The translations under genes were made by a program, and so were the position numbers. Shown here piece by piece: positions 17,530-26,559 of a stretch of 35,710 nucleotides of DNA (the stretch's first letter is position 1; each line of letters begins with the position of its first letter). The stretch comes from Pirellulaceae bacterium (GTDB lineage Bacteria; Planctomycetota; Planctomycetia; Pirellulales; Pirellulaceae), in the NCBI GenBank assembly GCA_011087765.1, contig JAALLA010000020.1:2175-37884 (forward strand), read 5' to 3'. A model generated the notes under the pieces. It was given only the letters and a program-made list of their open reading frames with translations. It made no database searches and was not told the DNA's origin.

Positions 17530-18534
17530 GTGAAATATGCAGCCGTCGGGCCAATCGCCGTTCACTTACCCGAACGAATCGAATCCAATGCAGATCTAGT
17601 CGCCGACAATCCCAGGTGGGACATGGATCTCATTGCATCCAAAACTGGAATTTATAATCGGCACGTCGCAGGTCCCGATGAGTGCTCTTCCGATCTCGGT
17701 GTCAAAGCAGCAGAGAAATTATTCGAAGAGTACTCCATTGATCGTTCCTCAATCGACTTTCTCTTTTTCTGCACACAAACACCCGACTACCCACTGCCGA
17801 CGACCGCCTGTTTGATACAAGATCGCCTGGGATTACCGACAAACTGTGGAGCGCTTGATTTCAACCTTGGCTGCAGTGGTTATGTTTATGGACTTTCGCT
17901 TTGCGATGGTCTTATTCGGTCGGGTGCCGCAAAACGCATCCTGTTCATCACTGCTGAAACTTATACAAAGTTGATCGATAAACAGGACCGAACACTTCGA
18001 ACCATTTTTGGAGACGGCGCAGCGGCAACCTTGATCGAATCCAACGACGAGCCTTCTCTGTGGGCCTTTAAATTTGGCACCGATGGAAAGGGTGCGAATA
18101 CATTGTTAGCAACCGAAAATGGTTTTAGAAATTCTGAAGATGCGATTAGTCCGCGACATCGACGGCGCTGGAAGAGCGATCTCTACATGGATGGGCCCGC
18201 ACTCATCAATTTCACCGTGGGCCAGATCCCCGGCATGCTTCAGGAAGTGCTCAAAGACGCTAACATGACCAGCGAAGACCTAGGCTTCTACCTGTTCCAT
18301 CAAGCAACCTACAAAATGCTCAGCCAATTACAGCAGGTGATGGAAGTCGAAGAATCGAAAGTCCCAATCTTACTCAAAGACCTCGGCAACACGGTTTCGT
18401 CCACTTTGCCGATTCTAATCAACCAAATGCGCGACCGCGGAGACATGACTCCAGAAATGAAAAACCTGCTGGTTGGATTCGGCGTTGGTTGGTCATGGGC
18501 GGGATGCGTTTGGCAGGATATCGCCAGACCATAG
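17530..18534 (+). CDS. FabH-like 3-oxoacyl-ACP synthase III
   Basis: Protein of 334 residues with the thiolase fold of KAS III. The complete Cys-His-Asn triad is visible: C115 in FNLGCSGYVYGL, H257 in FHQATYKML and N287 in LGNTVSST. These enzymes condense an acyl-CoA with malonyl-ACP to start fatty acid or specialised lipid chains. FabH-typical FGDGAAATLI (160-169) is present. The segment SKTGIYNRHVA matches the family's SxTGI-R region. It may be a specialised paralogue rather than the housekeeping enzyme, since no other fab genes adjoin in an operon. The start is a GTG with AAGG six bases upstream. It converges on the FabZ-like gene, 22 bases away. Confidence 0.9.
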   Translation: MKYAAVGPIAVHLPERIESNADLVADNPRWDMDLIASKTGIYNRHVAGPDECSSDLGVKAAEKLFEEYSIDRSSIDFLFFCTQTPDYPLPTTACLIQDRLGLPTNCGALDFNLGCSGYVYGLSLCDGLIRSGAAKRILFITAETYTKLIDKQDRTLRTIFGDGAAATLIESNDEPSLWAFKFGTDGKGANTLLATENGFRNSEDAISPRHRRRWKSDLYMDGPALINFTVGQIPGMLQEVLKDANMTSEDLGFYLFHQATYKMLSQLQQVMEVEESKVPILLKDLGNTVSSTLPILINQMRDRGDMTPEMKNLLVGFGVGWSWAGCVWQDIARP

Positions 18535-18556
18535 TTTTCAAAACCGGACGACACCT

Positions 18557-19036
18557 TCAATTTCCGAGTGCCACGCCTTTGATCACACCGTCCGCGACGA
18601 GCGTTTCACCCACGAACCCCTGGAACTCAGCGGTAAAAAGGACATTTCTGCGGACTTTGCCTTTTCGCAGCATGACCGTCAGACGATCACCGGGAACCAC
18701 CGGCACCCGAAACCTAATACTCTCGAGCCCACCCAGTCCGACGTAACCGTCGTCAACCATTTTGTTGGTGAGAGCAAAATAAGACGATAACTGAGCCGCA
18801 CATTCGCAAATCAAAACGCCCGGCATCAAAGGCTTTCCAGGGAAATGGCCGCGGACCCAAAACGAATCCTCGCTGAGATCGATGTAGCCGACGGCAATAT
18901 CTGGCGAACAATAGAGAATGCCGTCCAATAACAGCATCTCAAAACGATGCGGATTGATCTTTCGGATACCGTCTGCATCAACGAGCACCTTGTCATGATC
19001 GATCTCTGAAAAATCTAGAAATGATTCTTTTGCCAC
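18557..19036 (-). CDS. FabZ/FabA-like 3-hydroxyacyl-ACP dehydratase
   Basis: Hotdog-fold protein of 159 residues. The catalytic pair sits in WVRGHFPGKPLMPGVLICEC: His64 and Glu78, as in FabZ. The upstream INPHRFEMLLLDGI matches the family's substrate-tunnel motif. FabZ-type enzymes dehydrate 3-hydroxyacyl-ACP to trans-2-enoyl-ACP in the cytoplasm. The start is a GTG with only a distant AGG. It is tail-to-tail with the FabH-like synthase, so the two are neighbours without sharing a transcript. It could belong to a specialised lipid or polyketide route instead of bulk fatty acid synthesis. Confidence 0.9.
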   Translation of the reverse strand: MAKESFLDFSEIDHDKVLVDADGIRKINPHRFEMLLLDGILYCSPDIAVGYIDLSEDSFWVRGHFPGKPLMPGVLICECAAQLSSYFALTNKMVDDGYVGLGGLESIRFRVPVVPGDRLTVMLRKGKVRRNVLFTAEFQGFVGETLVADGVIKGVALGN

Positions 19037-19537
19037 TTGAATCTAACCTGAATTCGAAAATTCCATAAACATTAAAAATTAAATTAGGCCACCCGGCGGA
19101 CGTTATTTTGTCATCGGTCAATTGGCACCCGAAAACTTCCCTTATTTTACCAAACACGGCGAATTTTAAGCTCAGACTGGTAAATCAGTAGTAATTTTCG
19201 GTTTCTTCGGTACTCAATTGGAAAGGCAATCAAATGCCTAAACCGCCTCTTTCCCCTAATCATAATTTCCGGTCGCGGACAAATACATCTCAAACCGCGT
19301 GTTTCAGTCAGTTTTCTATGACTAATTTTGCAACTTCCGCTCACCCAAAATGCACCAGGTATCCCGGAAACGAATGACCTTATTTGGGTTTCAGAACGAC
19401 CCATCCAAGAAAAAAAGGTTGGCAGAATTAATCCTGCCAACCCAGACTTACAATTTATCTTACAGAGGTTCCCGAAAATTCAATTGGTCGGGAGCCTTGG
19501 AACGGCCTTTGCAACCGCGATTCGGACGTCATCCCTC
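19037..19537. other. Non-coding gap holding a terminator and the dehydratase promoter region
   Basis: Short open frames on both strands here have no recognisable protein features. The only clear element is the hairpin at 19407-19442. The AT-rich part just above 19036 probably contains the promoter of the dehydratase gene. Confidence 0.45.
19407..19442 (-). terminator. Intrinsic terminator after the cyclophilin gene
   Basis: GGTTGGCAG and CTGCCAACC (19417-19425 with 19434-19442) form a perfect 9-base stem with an 8-base loop. On the minus strand it is followed by seven T and more T-rich bases. It lies about 95 bases after the cyclophilin stop. Confidence 0.88.
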
Positions 19538-20059
19538 TCAAGCTTGAACGACCGTCGCCGACTTAATGGTCACGTCTTCGTCAGGACGGTCCGAGCCATT
19601 GGTCGACACTCCACCGATCGCTTCGACCACGCTCATTGATTCAGGCGTTGCTTGCCCGAATACCGTGTATTGTCCATCGAGGAAATCTTGAGTACCCAGG
19701 CAGATGAAAAATTGAGAACCGGCTGAATTGGGGTCACTTGAGCGAGCCATCGAAAGTGTACCGGCCAAATGTGGCGTGCTATTAAACTCAGCGTCGACAT
19801 TGTAGCCCGGGCCACCGGTTCCCGACCCCTGAGGACATCCTCCTTGAATCATGAAACCTGAAATCACACGGTGGAAAATTAAGCCGTCGTAGAATCCAAT
19901 TTTTGCAAGCCCCATAATATTCTTGCAGTGCTCGGGAGCAGCCTCTGGGTTCATATCCAAGACAATCAACCCATGCGATGTATCGAGATGAACCTGGTAG
20001 TTGTTATTATCAAAATCAACATCTGCGATCGCGGCTTCGACTTCTGCTTTTCGACTCAT
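19538..20059 (-). CDS. Cyclophilin-type peptidyl-prolyl cis-trans isomerase
   Basis: Protein of 173 residues from the ATG at 20059 (MSRKAEVEAAIADVDF); a GTG-led extension to 20116 is less likely. The cyclophilin core is clear: PEHCKNIMGLAKIGFYDGL, catalytic Arg in FHRVISGFMIQGG, then GTLSMARSSDPNSAGSQFFI and YTVFGQA. It catalyses proline isomerisation during folding. There is no signal peptide, so it is probably cytoplasmic. A purine-rich GGAGAGAG lies about 9-16 bases before the ATG. Transcription ends at a strong terminator. Confidence 0.94.
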   Translation of the reverse strand: MSRKAEVEAAIADVDFDNNNYQVHLDTSHGLIVLDMNPEAAPEHCKNIMGLAKIGFYDGLIFHRVISGFMIQGGCPQGSGTGGPGYNVDAEFNSTPHLAGTLSMARSSDPNSAGSQFFICLGTQDFLDGQYTVFGQATPESMSVVEAIGGVSTNGSDRPDEDVTIKSATVVQA

Positions 20060-20408
20060 TTGAGACTCTCTCCGAGCATGGATTGGTTGTGTTAACTCTC
20101 GGCTGGATTGTCTCACAGCTTTGGCTCGATGGCAATTGGGACCCGCGCGTCCTGGCCGGCAGAACGTACGGCTTTTACAAAAAAAAAACGCCGCAAAATG
20201 CGGCGTTTCTCAATCTTGTTGCCCCTATGCTCTCAAGACTGAACTCTGCTCATCTCAAAGAGAAAAGCCGAATTGGTAAGGAAAAGCCACCCCATTAGGT
20301 CAAACTGACGACTTTTCTTTTCTTTTTTATTAACGCTCACGCGTCGTTTCTATTACGAACTCTGGAGACAATTAGTTCACCAATCATCTCAATTCTTATT
20401 CGTCAGAT
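20060..20408. other. Non-coding gap with terminator, upstream of the cyclophilin gene
   Basis: It contains the terminator at 20179-20207 and otherwise no gene I can support. The part near 20060-20170 should hold the cyclophilin promoter. The part from 20208 to 20408 would be an unusually long 3' untranslated region of the small secreted protein gene. Confidence 0.4.
20179..20207 (-). terminator. Strong intrinsic terminator after the small secreted protein gene
   Basis: AACGCCGC (20187-20194) and GCGGCGTT (20200-20207) form a perfect GC-rich 8-base stem with a 5-base loop. On the minus strand a run of about ten T follows. It is about 200 bases after the stop at 20409. Confidence 0.88.
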
Positions 20409-20876
20409 TTATTTGTTGACCATCTGAGCTTGATAGGGGTTCTTAATCCAAGTCATCTTGTCTTTTGATTTATCTTTCTTTTTACTCTCCGCCTTCGCAG
20501 GTGCAGAATTTTGTTTGAAAAATGGGTTCGAAATGCTTAGAGGCTCGGGTTTCATCCCCATTTCTACAGGCATAATCCCCGCCGGCGCTGCATACGGACT
20601 CACCCCATAAGGTCGCTTGACTACGTGACTGTAGTAGACAGGCGGGAATCTTGCAAAGAAAGGCGCTTGCTCCCTGCGAAATTCACGACTGAGGGAATTG
20701 TCAGGATACCGACCGTATCCAAAATAGCCATACCGATAGATATCGTTAATGCAGTTCGCATTGTTAATTCCAACGCCAAATTGATAACCTTGCCCAATCG
20801 TTTGGCCGTTCACATTTGATTCTGAGAGCATAAAGATAGCAGTCAAAACTATCCCCGCTGTAAGTAATCGTCTCAT
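20409..20876 (-). CDS. Small secreted protein of unknown function
   Basis: Protein of 155 residues from the ATG at 20876, which has AGGA about seven bases upstream; the longer frame to 20906 is not needed. The signal peptide is MRRLLTAGIVLTAIFML with a probable cut after NVNGQ. The mature part is rich in Tyr, Gly and Pro (YRYGYFGYGRYPDN; YSHVVKRPYGVSPYAAPAG) and ends in a lysine-rich tail (ESKKKDKSKDK). I see no catalytic motif. Such Tyr/Pro-rich secreted proteins recur in planctomycetes, but I know of no assigned role. It is transcribed divergently from queG. Confidence 0.75.
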   Translation of the reverse strand: MRRLLTAGIVLTAIFMLSESNVNGQTIGQGYQFGVGINNANCINDIYRYGYFGYGRYPDNSLSREFRREQAPFFARFPPVYYSHVVKRPYGVSPYAAPAGIMPVEMGMKPEPLSISNPFFKQNSAPAKAESKKKDKSKDKMTWIKNPYQAQMVNK

Positions 20877-21048
20877 TGGTAATCCTTTCCTCGATACCTT
20901 TAGCATTTGGTATATTTCTTAAACGAGGCAAACTAAACGCAAAAATGTGCATCCCGGTCGCCGGATTACTCCACACTAAATGCAGCTGAATCTGTTACAA
21001 CCCTTAAAGTCAAATGTGTTGGCAATATTTTTCAAACAATAAACCGGC

Positions 21049-22197
21049 ATGAACCCTAACCAATTGACACAATCGTTAAAACAGGAAGCGACCCGAGTCG
21101 GGTTCGACATCTCCGGTGCTTGCCCGGCCGTTACCCCCGCAGGATTCCACCAGTTCGTGGACTGGCTAGATCACGGCTACGCCGGGGAAATGAACTACTT
21201 GAACGATCGAAAAGAGGCTTATGAACACCCGTCTCATGTGTTGCCGGGCGCTACGAGCTTATTAATGCTTGGCCTCAATTACCAAACTTCAGCTCCAAGT
21301 GGGTCGCCACCTGGAACAGGAAGAATTGCTCGTTATGCATGGAGTAACGTGGACTACCACGACCTCGTCCATAAAAAACTGAAACAACTGAAGAAGTTTG
21401 TGAAGGATCTCGATCCTTCGATTGGTGTCCGGGGGGTTGTCGATACCGCTCCCTTATTGGAGCGCGAGTTTGCGGAACTAGCAGGAATCGGCTGGCGAGC
21501 CAAAAATACTTTATTGATCAACAAAACTGCGGGAAGCTGGTTTTTCCTCGCGGCGCTGCTGCTGGATGTACCGCTTCAATACGATGAACCGATCACGACC
21601 AACCATTGCGGAACCTGTACCGCATGTATTGATGCGTGCCCTACCGATGCTTTCGTGGCCCCCCACGTCCTCGATGCAACGCAGTGCATCAGCTATTTGA
21701 CCATCGAACACCGGACTGCTGTTCCGCTGCCCCTGCGTTCCCAAATGCAGGATTGGATTCTGGGCTGTGATATCTGCCAAGAGGTTTGCCCCTGGAATCG
21801 CAAGGCACCGCTCAGCCACGAAAGCGAACTCAAACCTATCGACGGCCATAACCCAATCGAATTGCGTTCCCTCTTTGAAATTACCGATGAACAATTCCGG
21901 GCCCGATTCAGAAAAACCCCACTCTGGCGTCCCAAACGAAGAGGAATTTTACGTAATGCAGCAATCGCTCTGGGCAATAAACCACATCCAGACAACCTCA
22001 TTGCGCTCGCGCTTGGAATTTCTGATTGCGAACCACTGGTCCGCGGCGCAGCAGCCTGGGCTTTGGGGGAACATCGTTACAGCGCAGCTGACGAGATACT
22101 CAGAAAAGCAGATGGTCAGGAATCGCTAGACGAAATCCGACAAGAAATTGCTGACGCAATTTTGCGAATCCGTACAGACAAACCACCTTTAGATTGA
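21049..22197 (+). CDS. queG: Epoxyqueuosine reductase QueG
   Basis: Protein of 382 residues, cobalamin-dependent, which reduces epoxyqueuosine in tRNA to queuosine, the last step of the pathway. The N-terminal cobalamin-binding part includes RGVVDTAPLLERE with the conserved Asp132 and GIGWRAKNTLLI. Two 4Fe-4S clusters are marked by HCGTCTACIDACPTDAF (C187, C190, C193, C197) and by C213 plus GCDICQEVCPWN (C240, C243, C247). The C-terminal part (about 285-375) is HEAT-like, as in longer QueG proteins. The ATG at 21049 gives the normal N-terminus; no Shine-Dalgarno sequence is evident. queA, the preceding step, is upstream in the same window but in a separate unit. Confidence 0.97.
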   Translation: MNPNQLTQSLKQEATRVGFDISGACPAVTPAGFHQFVDWLDHGYAGEMNYLNDRKEAYEHPSHVLPGATSLLMLGLNYQTSAPSGSPPGTGRIARYAWSNVDYHDLVHKKLKQLKKFVKDLDPSIGVRGVVDTAPLLEREFAELAGIGWRAKNTLLINKTAGSWFFLAALLLDVPLQYDEPITTNHCGTCTACIDACPTDAFVAPHVLDATQCISYLTIEHRTAVPLPLRSQMQDWILGCDICQEVCPWNRKAPLSHESELKPIDGHNPIELRSLFEITDEQFRARFRKTPLWRPKRRGILRNAAIALGNKPHPDNLIALALGISDCEPLVRGAAAWALGEHRYSAADEILRKADGQESLDEIRQEIADAILRIRTDKPPLD

Positions 22198-22302
22198 AGA
22201 TGGTGCCGCGATCTTCTTGGAAACTGCAGCTCCAACCCTCAGCAAGAAAACATCGCGGGGACTATCCATTCCCGGGGCTCCTGAATTATCTGCAAGGTAA
22301 CG

Positions 22303-23601
22303 CTATACCTGCTTCTGCTCGCTTATCAAATGATAATTATGTTGATCGTGATGAGCCTTGCGTATTTCTTCGATGTCTTCGATTCGCTCGAAAAATGCAT
22401 CAAGAACGATTGGGTCGAACCGACTTCCTCGTTCCGATAGCATGATCTCGAGACACCGTTGAATTGGGAACTTTGGCTTGTACGGTCGCTCGCTACACAA
22501 AGCATCGTAAACGTCTGCGACACAACAAATCCTACCCTCAATTGGAATATCATCTCCCTTCAGACCTTCCGGATATCCGGTGCCATCCCATTTCTCATGA
22601 TGAGTTCTTGCAATCGTTGCGGCCAACTCCAACATCGGCGAATCAACACCTTCCATGATAAATCCACCCATAGAGGTATGCCGGCGAACCCGTTCGACCT
22701 CAGCATTAGCAAGTGGCTCCATGATCTCCATGCCAAGCCCACAATGAGTTTTCATTACTTCGAACTCTTCGTTGTTCAGACGGCCCGGATTCAAGAGCAC
22801 TGAGTCGGGAATCCCGATCTTACCGACATCATGCAGCTGCGCGGCCAAGTCGATTTCGCGACAGTATTCCGAACCAAATCCTAACTGCTGGGCGATGACC
22901 GCGCTGTACTTACCCACACGAATAACATGTTCACCCGTTTCATTATCGCGGTATTCCGCTGCACGCGCGAGACAATGAATGATCTGCTCACGAGACTTTT
23001 CAATCTGGCGTGTCCTCTCGCGAACCTGCCGCTCTAGCTCAACCGCATAATTGGTAAGGTGATCATGGTGACGTTTAACCATCAGTGCATTTTGCACACG
23101 CAAAATCAGATCACTCGGATCAACGGGCTTACTTAGAAAATCGGTCGCACCGAGCTGCAACGCATCTCGCTTGATTTGATTCTCAGAATTAGCACTCAAA
23201 ATAATGAAGGGCACGTGTTGGATATACTGCGTCTTCTGCCTGACTTTTAAGAGATCCAGCCCAGTGATGAAGGGCATCATAATGTCCAGTAAAACCACAT
23301 CGGGTTGCTCCCTGTCAATTGCCTCCAAAGCTTCCCGCGGATCAGTCAATGTAACGAAATTTTCATATCCATCAGAAGAGAGAAATCGCCGCACGACTCG
23401 AATCACCAACTCTTCGTCATCAACGATCATAATCTTCGATTTCCGAAGAGCCGCTTCATTCGGTTTCAAGCTCTTCGGATCGAGAGGTGTTCGCAATGGC
23501 AACGAAGCCTCCAAACCTGATTGAACCGGTTGAGATTCTGAGGTGACAAAAGGCATTGAGAGAGCCGCAGATTCGGCCGACAGTTCGGGAAATTGGTCCA
23601 T
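22303..23601 (-). CDS. Response regulator with REC and HD-GYP domains (RpfG-like)
   Basis: Protein of 432 residues from the ATG at 23601; a TTG at 23622 is the longer alternative. The receiver domain (about 55-175) has IMIVDDEE and the phosphoacceptor Asp106 in VVLLDIMMP, with LSKPVDP near its end. A short coiled coil (about 190-210) leads to the HD-GYP domain: HDVGKIGIPDSVLLNPG (HD at 257-258) and HHEKWDGTGYPEGLKGDDIP (from 334), with all signature residues. This predicts an active cyclic-di-GMP phosphodiesterase controlled by phosphorylation. The sensor kinase is not in the window. A GGDEF/HD-GYP protein lies directly upstream on the same strand. Confidence 0.94.
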   Translation of the reverse strand: MDQFPELSAESAALSMPFVTSESQPVQSGLEASLPLRTPLDPKSLKPNEAALRKSKIMIVDDEELVIRVVRRFLSSDGYENFVTLTDPREALEAIDREQPDVVLLDIMMPFITGLDLLKVRQKTQYIQHVPFIILSANSENQIKRDALQLGATDFLSKPVDPSDLILRVQNALMVKRHHDHLTNYAVELERQVRERTRQIEKSREQIIHCLARAAEYRDNETGEHVIRVGKYSAVIAQQLGFGSEYCREIDLAAQLHDVGKIGIPDSVLLNPGRLNNEEFEVMKTHCGLGMEIMEPLANAEVERVRRHTSMGGFIMEGVDSPMLELAATIARTHHEKWDGTGYPEGLKGDDIPIEGRICCVADVYDALCSERPYKPKFPIQRCLEIMLSERGSRFDPIVLDAFFERIEDIEEIRKAHHDQHNYHLISEQKQV

Positions 23602-23893
23602 GTCAATACGTTTCAAAAGCAAGGATTCTAAATGTTAACTGACAGTTGGCACTCAAGAAGCTGACAGCGGTAAACACGGGGGATCTGAAGCTGACGCTCG
23701 AAAGTGTTACGCGCAGGTAAAAATTTTCAATTTGTATCTCGAAATATATTGAAACCAGCACACATTACGTTTCAAGAAATCAAATAATATTAATCGCAAC
23801 GAGTGCAAAATTTTTATTAAAGTGCCGACGGATCGTTTCCTAGGACGACGAACCCACCAAGCAAATGGCCCATTCCCTCGGGTCAACCGAGCG

Positions 23894-26338
23894 TTAAACC
23901 ATTTCCCCCGTCGAATCTGCCATTGCATCGAGTGGATTCACTAAGTGCCCAGCTTTCCAATTACGGCATTCATGAATCACTTCATTAGCAAGCTTTAAAA
24001 CACGCTCGATATCCTCGTCCTCCGACTCAATTGCGACACTCAACCGATTCGTTACCTCATTCACTCCATCCCCTTTGAGCGTCTCGTCTTTAAGTAAATC
24101 TACCGTTCGTTTGATACCTTCGACATCTTCCAACTCAATCGCTTGAAATAGCTCTACGATGTGGGTCTCCATGGAATCAGTTATCGGGGGAATGGCTTCC
24201 AGTGATTCCTGCGGAGTGATTGAATGCCCCTCCTGCAGGTAAGTCAGCAATTCTTTTACAACATCCACGTCAAACTGAGCTGGTGTATTCTTGACAATTT
24301 CCTGGAGCGCTTCAAAATCGGACATTGGTGCTCGATAAACCCGCTCGTCGGTCATCGAATCAAAGGCATCACAAACGTCAATGATCCGACCGGCTAAGGG
24401 AACAGGGTCGTTAATATCACAATCCGATTCGCCGCGATTGTGAAAACAATTGTGATGCGCCTCAATTACACTCGCAATTTTATCGGAGCCAAAGGCGCTT
24501 CGAACAATCTCAACTCCGATCTGATCGTGCTTCTCCATGACCGTCCACTCATTAGCTGTGAGTGGTCCTGGCTTATTCAAAATAGAATCCGGCACACCAA
24601 TTTTCCCAATGTCGTGTAACAATGCTGCAATCTCAAGCCGATAAAGATCGCGTTTGCCAAGCATCCGTTCACCGACTCCAACACACAGGTCGGCGACTCG
24701 AATCGAATGTTGTGCGGTGGTGGAGCAACGAAACGAAAGGGCTGACAGCAAACCGGTTACCGCCGAGTATGGAATCTCTTTTGTAAATTCTTCCCGAGTC
24801 AAACCGGATTGAGAATCTTCTTTCGAAAAATTAACCGGCCGTTGATCGAATCGTACAATTTGATTACGCCCATTCTTTTTAGCGTCGTACAGACTCTCGT
24901 CCGCCTGATCGAGCATGTGCTGAGGATCCATGGCACCGAAATGCCGGGAAGACACACCGATACTCGCCGTGAAATCAACGCCGTCAACCTTCGAATTCTG
25001 CACCTCAGAACGAATTCGTTCCGCGATTGCCATACATTTTTCGAATTTCACGCCCGTCAACAAAACCACAAACTCTTCGCCACCATACCGACAAACCAAA
25101 CCATACGAAGATACAATTCCCCGCAATAGCTCACCCAAATTTTTCAAAACCTCATCACCAATGGAATGGCCGTGGTTATCATTAATCTGCTTGAAATGAT
25201 CGACATCGATCATCATGACGGCAATGTCTCCCGTTCCGCTATCATTCCAGTCCTTCTCAAACCGACTGAAAAATGCCCGTCGGTTAAGGCACTTAGTTAG
25301 AGGATCAAAGGAAGCCAGGAAGTTAAGTTTTTCATTTTGTCGTTCTACTTCGTCACGCGAACTTCTCAAGGAAAGAATCACGCGAGCAAGTTCTGCGTTC
25401 TTGTTTTCAATCGCCGTGACATCGTCGAAACTCACCAAGGCACCACGAATCGAATTCCCTTTTCCTTTAATTGGTGTCGCATTTACGACGAATTTCCGAA
25501 TCGGCGACCCTAACATTTTTAATTGAATAATTTCACCGCACACGCGTTCCTTCGTTTTTTGGCAAATAACCCAGGGAAAGTTCGAACCTAAAGATTCATT
25601 TTCGGGAGCCCAATTAAAATCATCCAACTTGGTCCCCAAAACCTTGTCATCTTTGACATTAATGATTCTTGCAAATGCTTCATTGAGGTGGGCAATTTCT
25701 CCACCGGGCGCAATCAAGACAAGACCTTCCGCGAGCGTATCCAAAGCTGATTTAACGCGGTCAGGAACCACGTTAGAAGGATTAAGATAGTTAAATGTCT
25801 TTCCAAGAACCGCCCAAGCCATCAGGGTGATACTGCTAAATAGAAACAGCACAATTCCAAACGGATAAACCGGAAACCCAAAAGCTCGTTTTACATCCAT
25901 TTTCCGAAAGACGACTTCCAATTGGGCCCATTTTTTCCTGTTTAAAAATACGGGCGCCGAAAACACCTGGAGGTCTTGAGGCTTGTTACGCGAAACATAG
26001 GTCTCATGAAGTTTGTCAGTCGACGTTAGATAGCCGCCGTCAACTCCTCGCTTCAATCCAATCGAAACCAAGTCCTTCTCCACCGCCACTGAACGTCGAA
26101 ATAGAACCGACAGCTCTCCCATCCGCTTCGTTTCAGCCAAAGTTGTAACGTCAACAATCAGCAGCTTAACTAGACTGGTCCGTGATTTTATGATCTGGTT
26201 TTGAGGATTTGGGACCAATTCAAGCGTAATCGCGAGCAACACAAGCGCAGACACACCCAGACCTAGGGTGAGGGCTAATCTAGCTGATGATTTAATTTTG
26301 AACATAGATTTGCCGATTCGCAAAACGCAAGGAAACAC
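23894..26338 (-). CDS. Membrane GGDEF diguanylate cyclase with degenerate HD-GYP domain
   Basis: Protein of 814 residues from a GTG at 26338, preceded by AAGG; an ATG at 26305 would remove 11 residues. Order: membrane helix (about 20-42), extracytoplasmic region (about 43-155), second helix (158-178), PAS-like domain (about 195-310), short coiled coil, GGDEF domain (about 335-495) with RYGGEEF at 417-423 and SFDPLTKCLNRRAF, then an HD domain (about 520-690) with HDIGKIGVPDSI (HD at 575-576), and a helical tail. GGEEF predicts cyclic-di-GMP synthesis. The inhibitory I-site RxxD before GGEEF is absent (SSYG). In the HD part the expected HHE-WDG-GYP is replaced by HHNCFHNRGE (from 628), so phosphodiesterase activity is doubtful. 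Confidence 0.92.
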   Translation of the reverse strand: MFPCVLRIGKSMFKIKSSARLALTLGLGVSALVLLAITLELVPNPQNQIIKSRTSLVKLLIVDVTTLAETKRMGELSVLFRRSVAVEKDLVSIGLKRGVDGGYLTSTDKLHETYVSRNKPQDLQVFSAPVFLNRKKWAQLEVVFRKMDVKRAFGFPVYPFGIVLFLFSSITLMAWAVLGKTFNYLNPSNVVPDRVKSALDTLAEGLVLIAPGGEIAHLNEAFARIINVKDDKVLGTKLDDFNWAPENESLGSNFPWVICQKTKERVCGEIIQLKMLGSPIRKFVVNATPIKGKGNSIRGALVSFDDVTAIENKNAELARVILSLRSSRDEVERQNEKLNFLASFDPLTKCLNRRAFFSRFEKDWNDSGTGDIAVMMIDVDHFKQINDNHGHSIGDEVLKNLGELLRGIVSSYGLVCRYGGEEFVVLLTGVKFEKCMAIAERIRSEVQNSKVDGVDFTASIGVSSRHFGAMDPQHMLDQADESLYDAKKNGRNQIVRFDQRPVNFSKEDSQSGLTREEFTKEIPYSAVTGLLSALSFRCSTTAQHSIRVADLCVGVGERMLGKRDLYRLEIAALLHDIGKIGVPDSILNKPGPLTANEWTVMEKHDQIGVEIVRSAFGSDKIASVIEAHHNCFHNRGESDCDINDPVPLAGRIIDVCDAFDSMTDERVYRAPMSDFEALQEIVKNTPAQFDVDVVKELLTYLQEGHSITPQESLEAIPPITDSMETHIVELFQAIELEDVEGIKRTVDLLKDETLKGDGVNEVTNRLSVAIESEDEDIERVLKLANEVIHECRNWKAGHLVNPLDAMADSTGEMV

Positions 26339-26559
26339 TCCCGAACCTTTTAGGCTTGTTAAATCTAGCTGCCATTTGTGATTTATGACGGGACCGAAAA
26401 AGTAAATTTATCGAATGGACTGTCTTTGCGGTCGAAAAGGGTGACTGGCTAAACGGGCGCGGCATTACCGATTAGGCCTACAAAAGGAACCACAACGAAG
26501 ATTAGGCTGGAAAAGTACAGCACCGCCGCACTCATTGACCCCCTGCGCCAGTTGCTGTT

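Noticed and set aside
12242-18534. OleABCD long-chain olefin cluster
   Set aside because: The NAD-dependent reductase and FabH-like enzyme superficially match OleD and OleA, but no OleB or OleC is present, and the synthase carries FabH-type motifs.
19147-19639. Overlapping open frames on both strands between the dehydratase and cyclophilin genes
   Set aside because: They run across a strong terminator hairpin and have no recognisable features.
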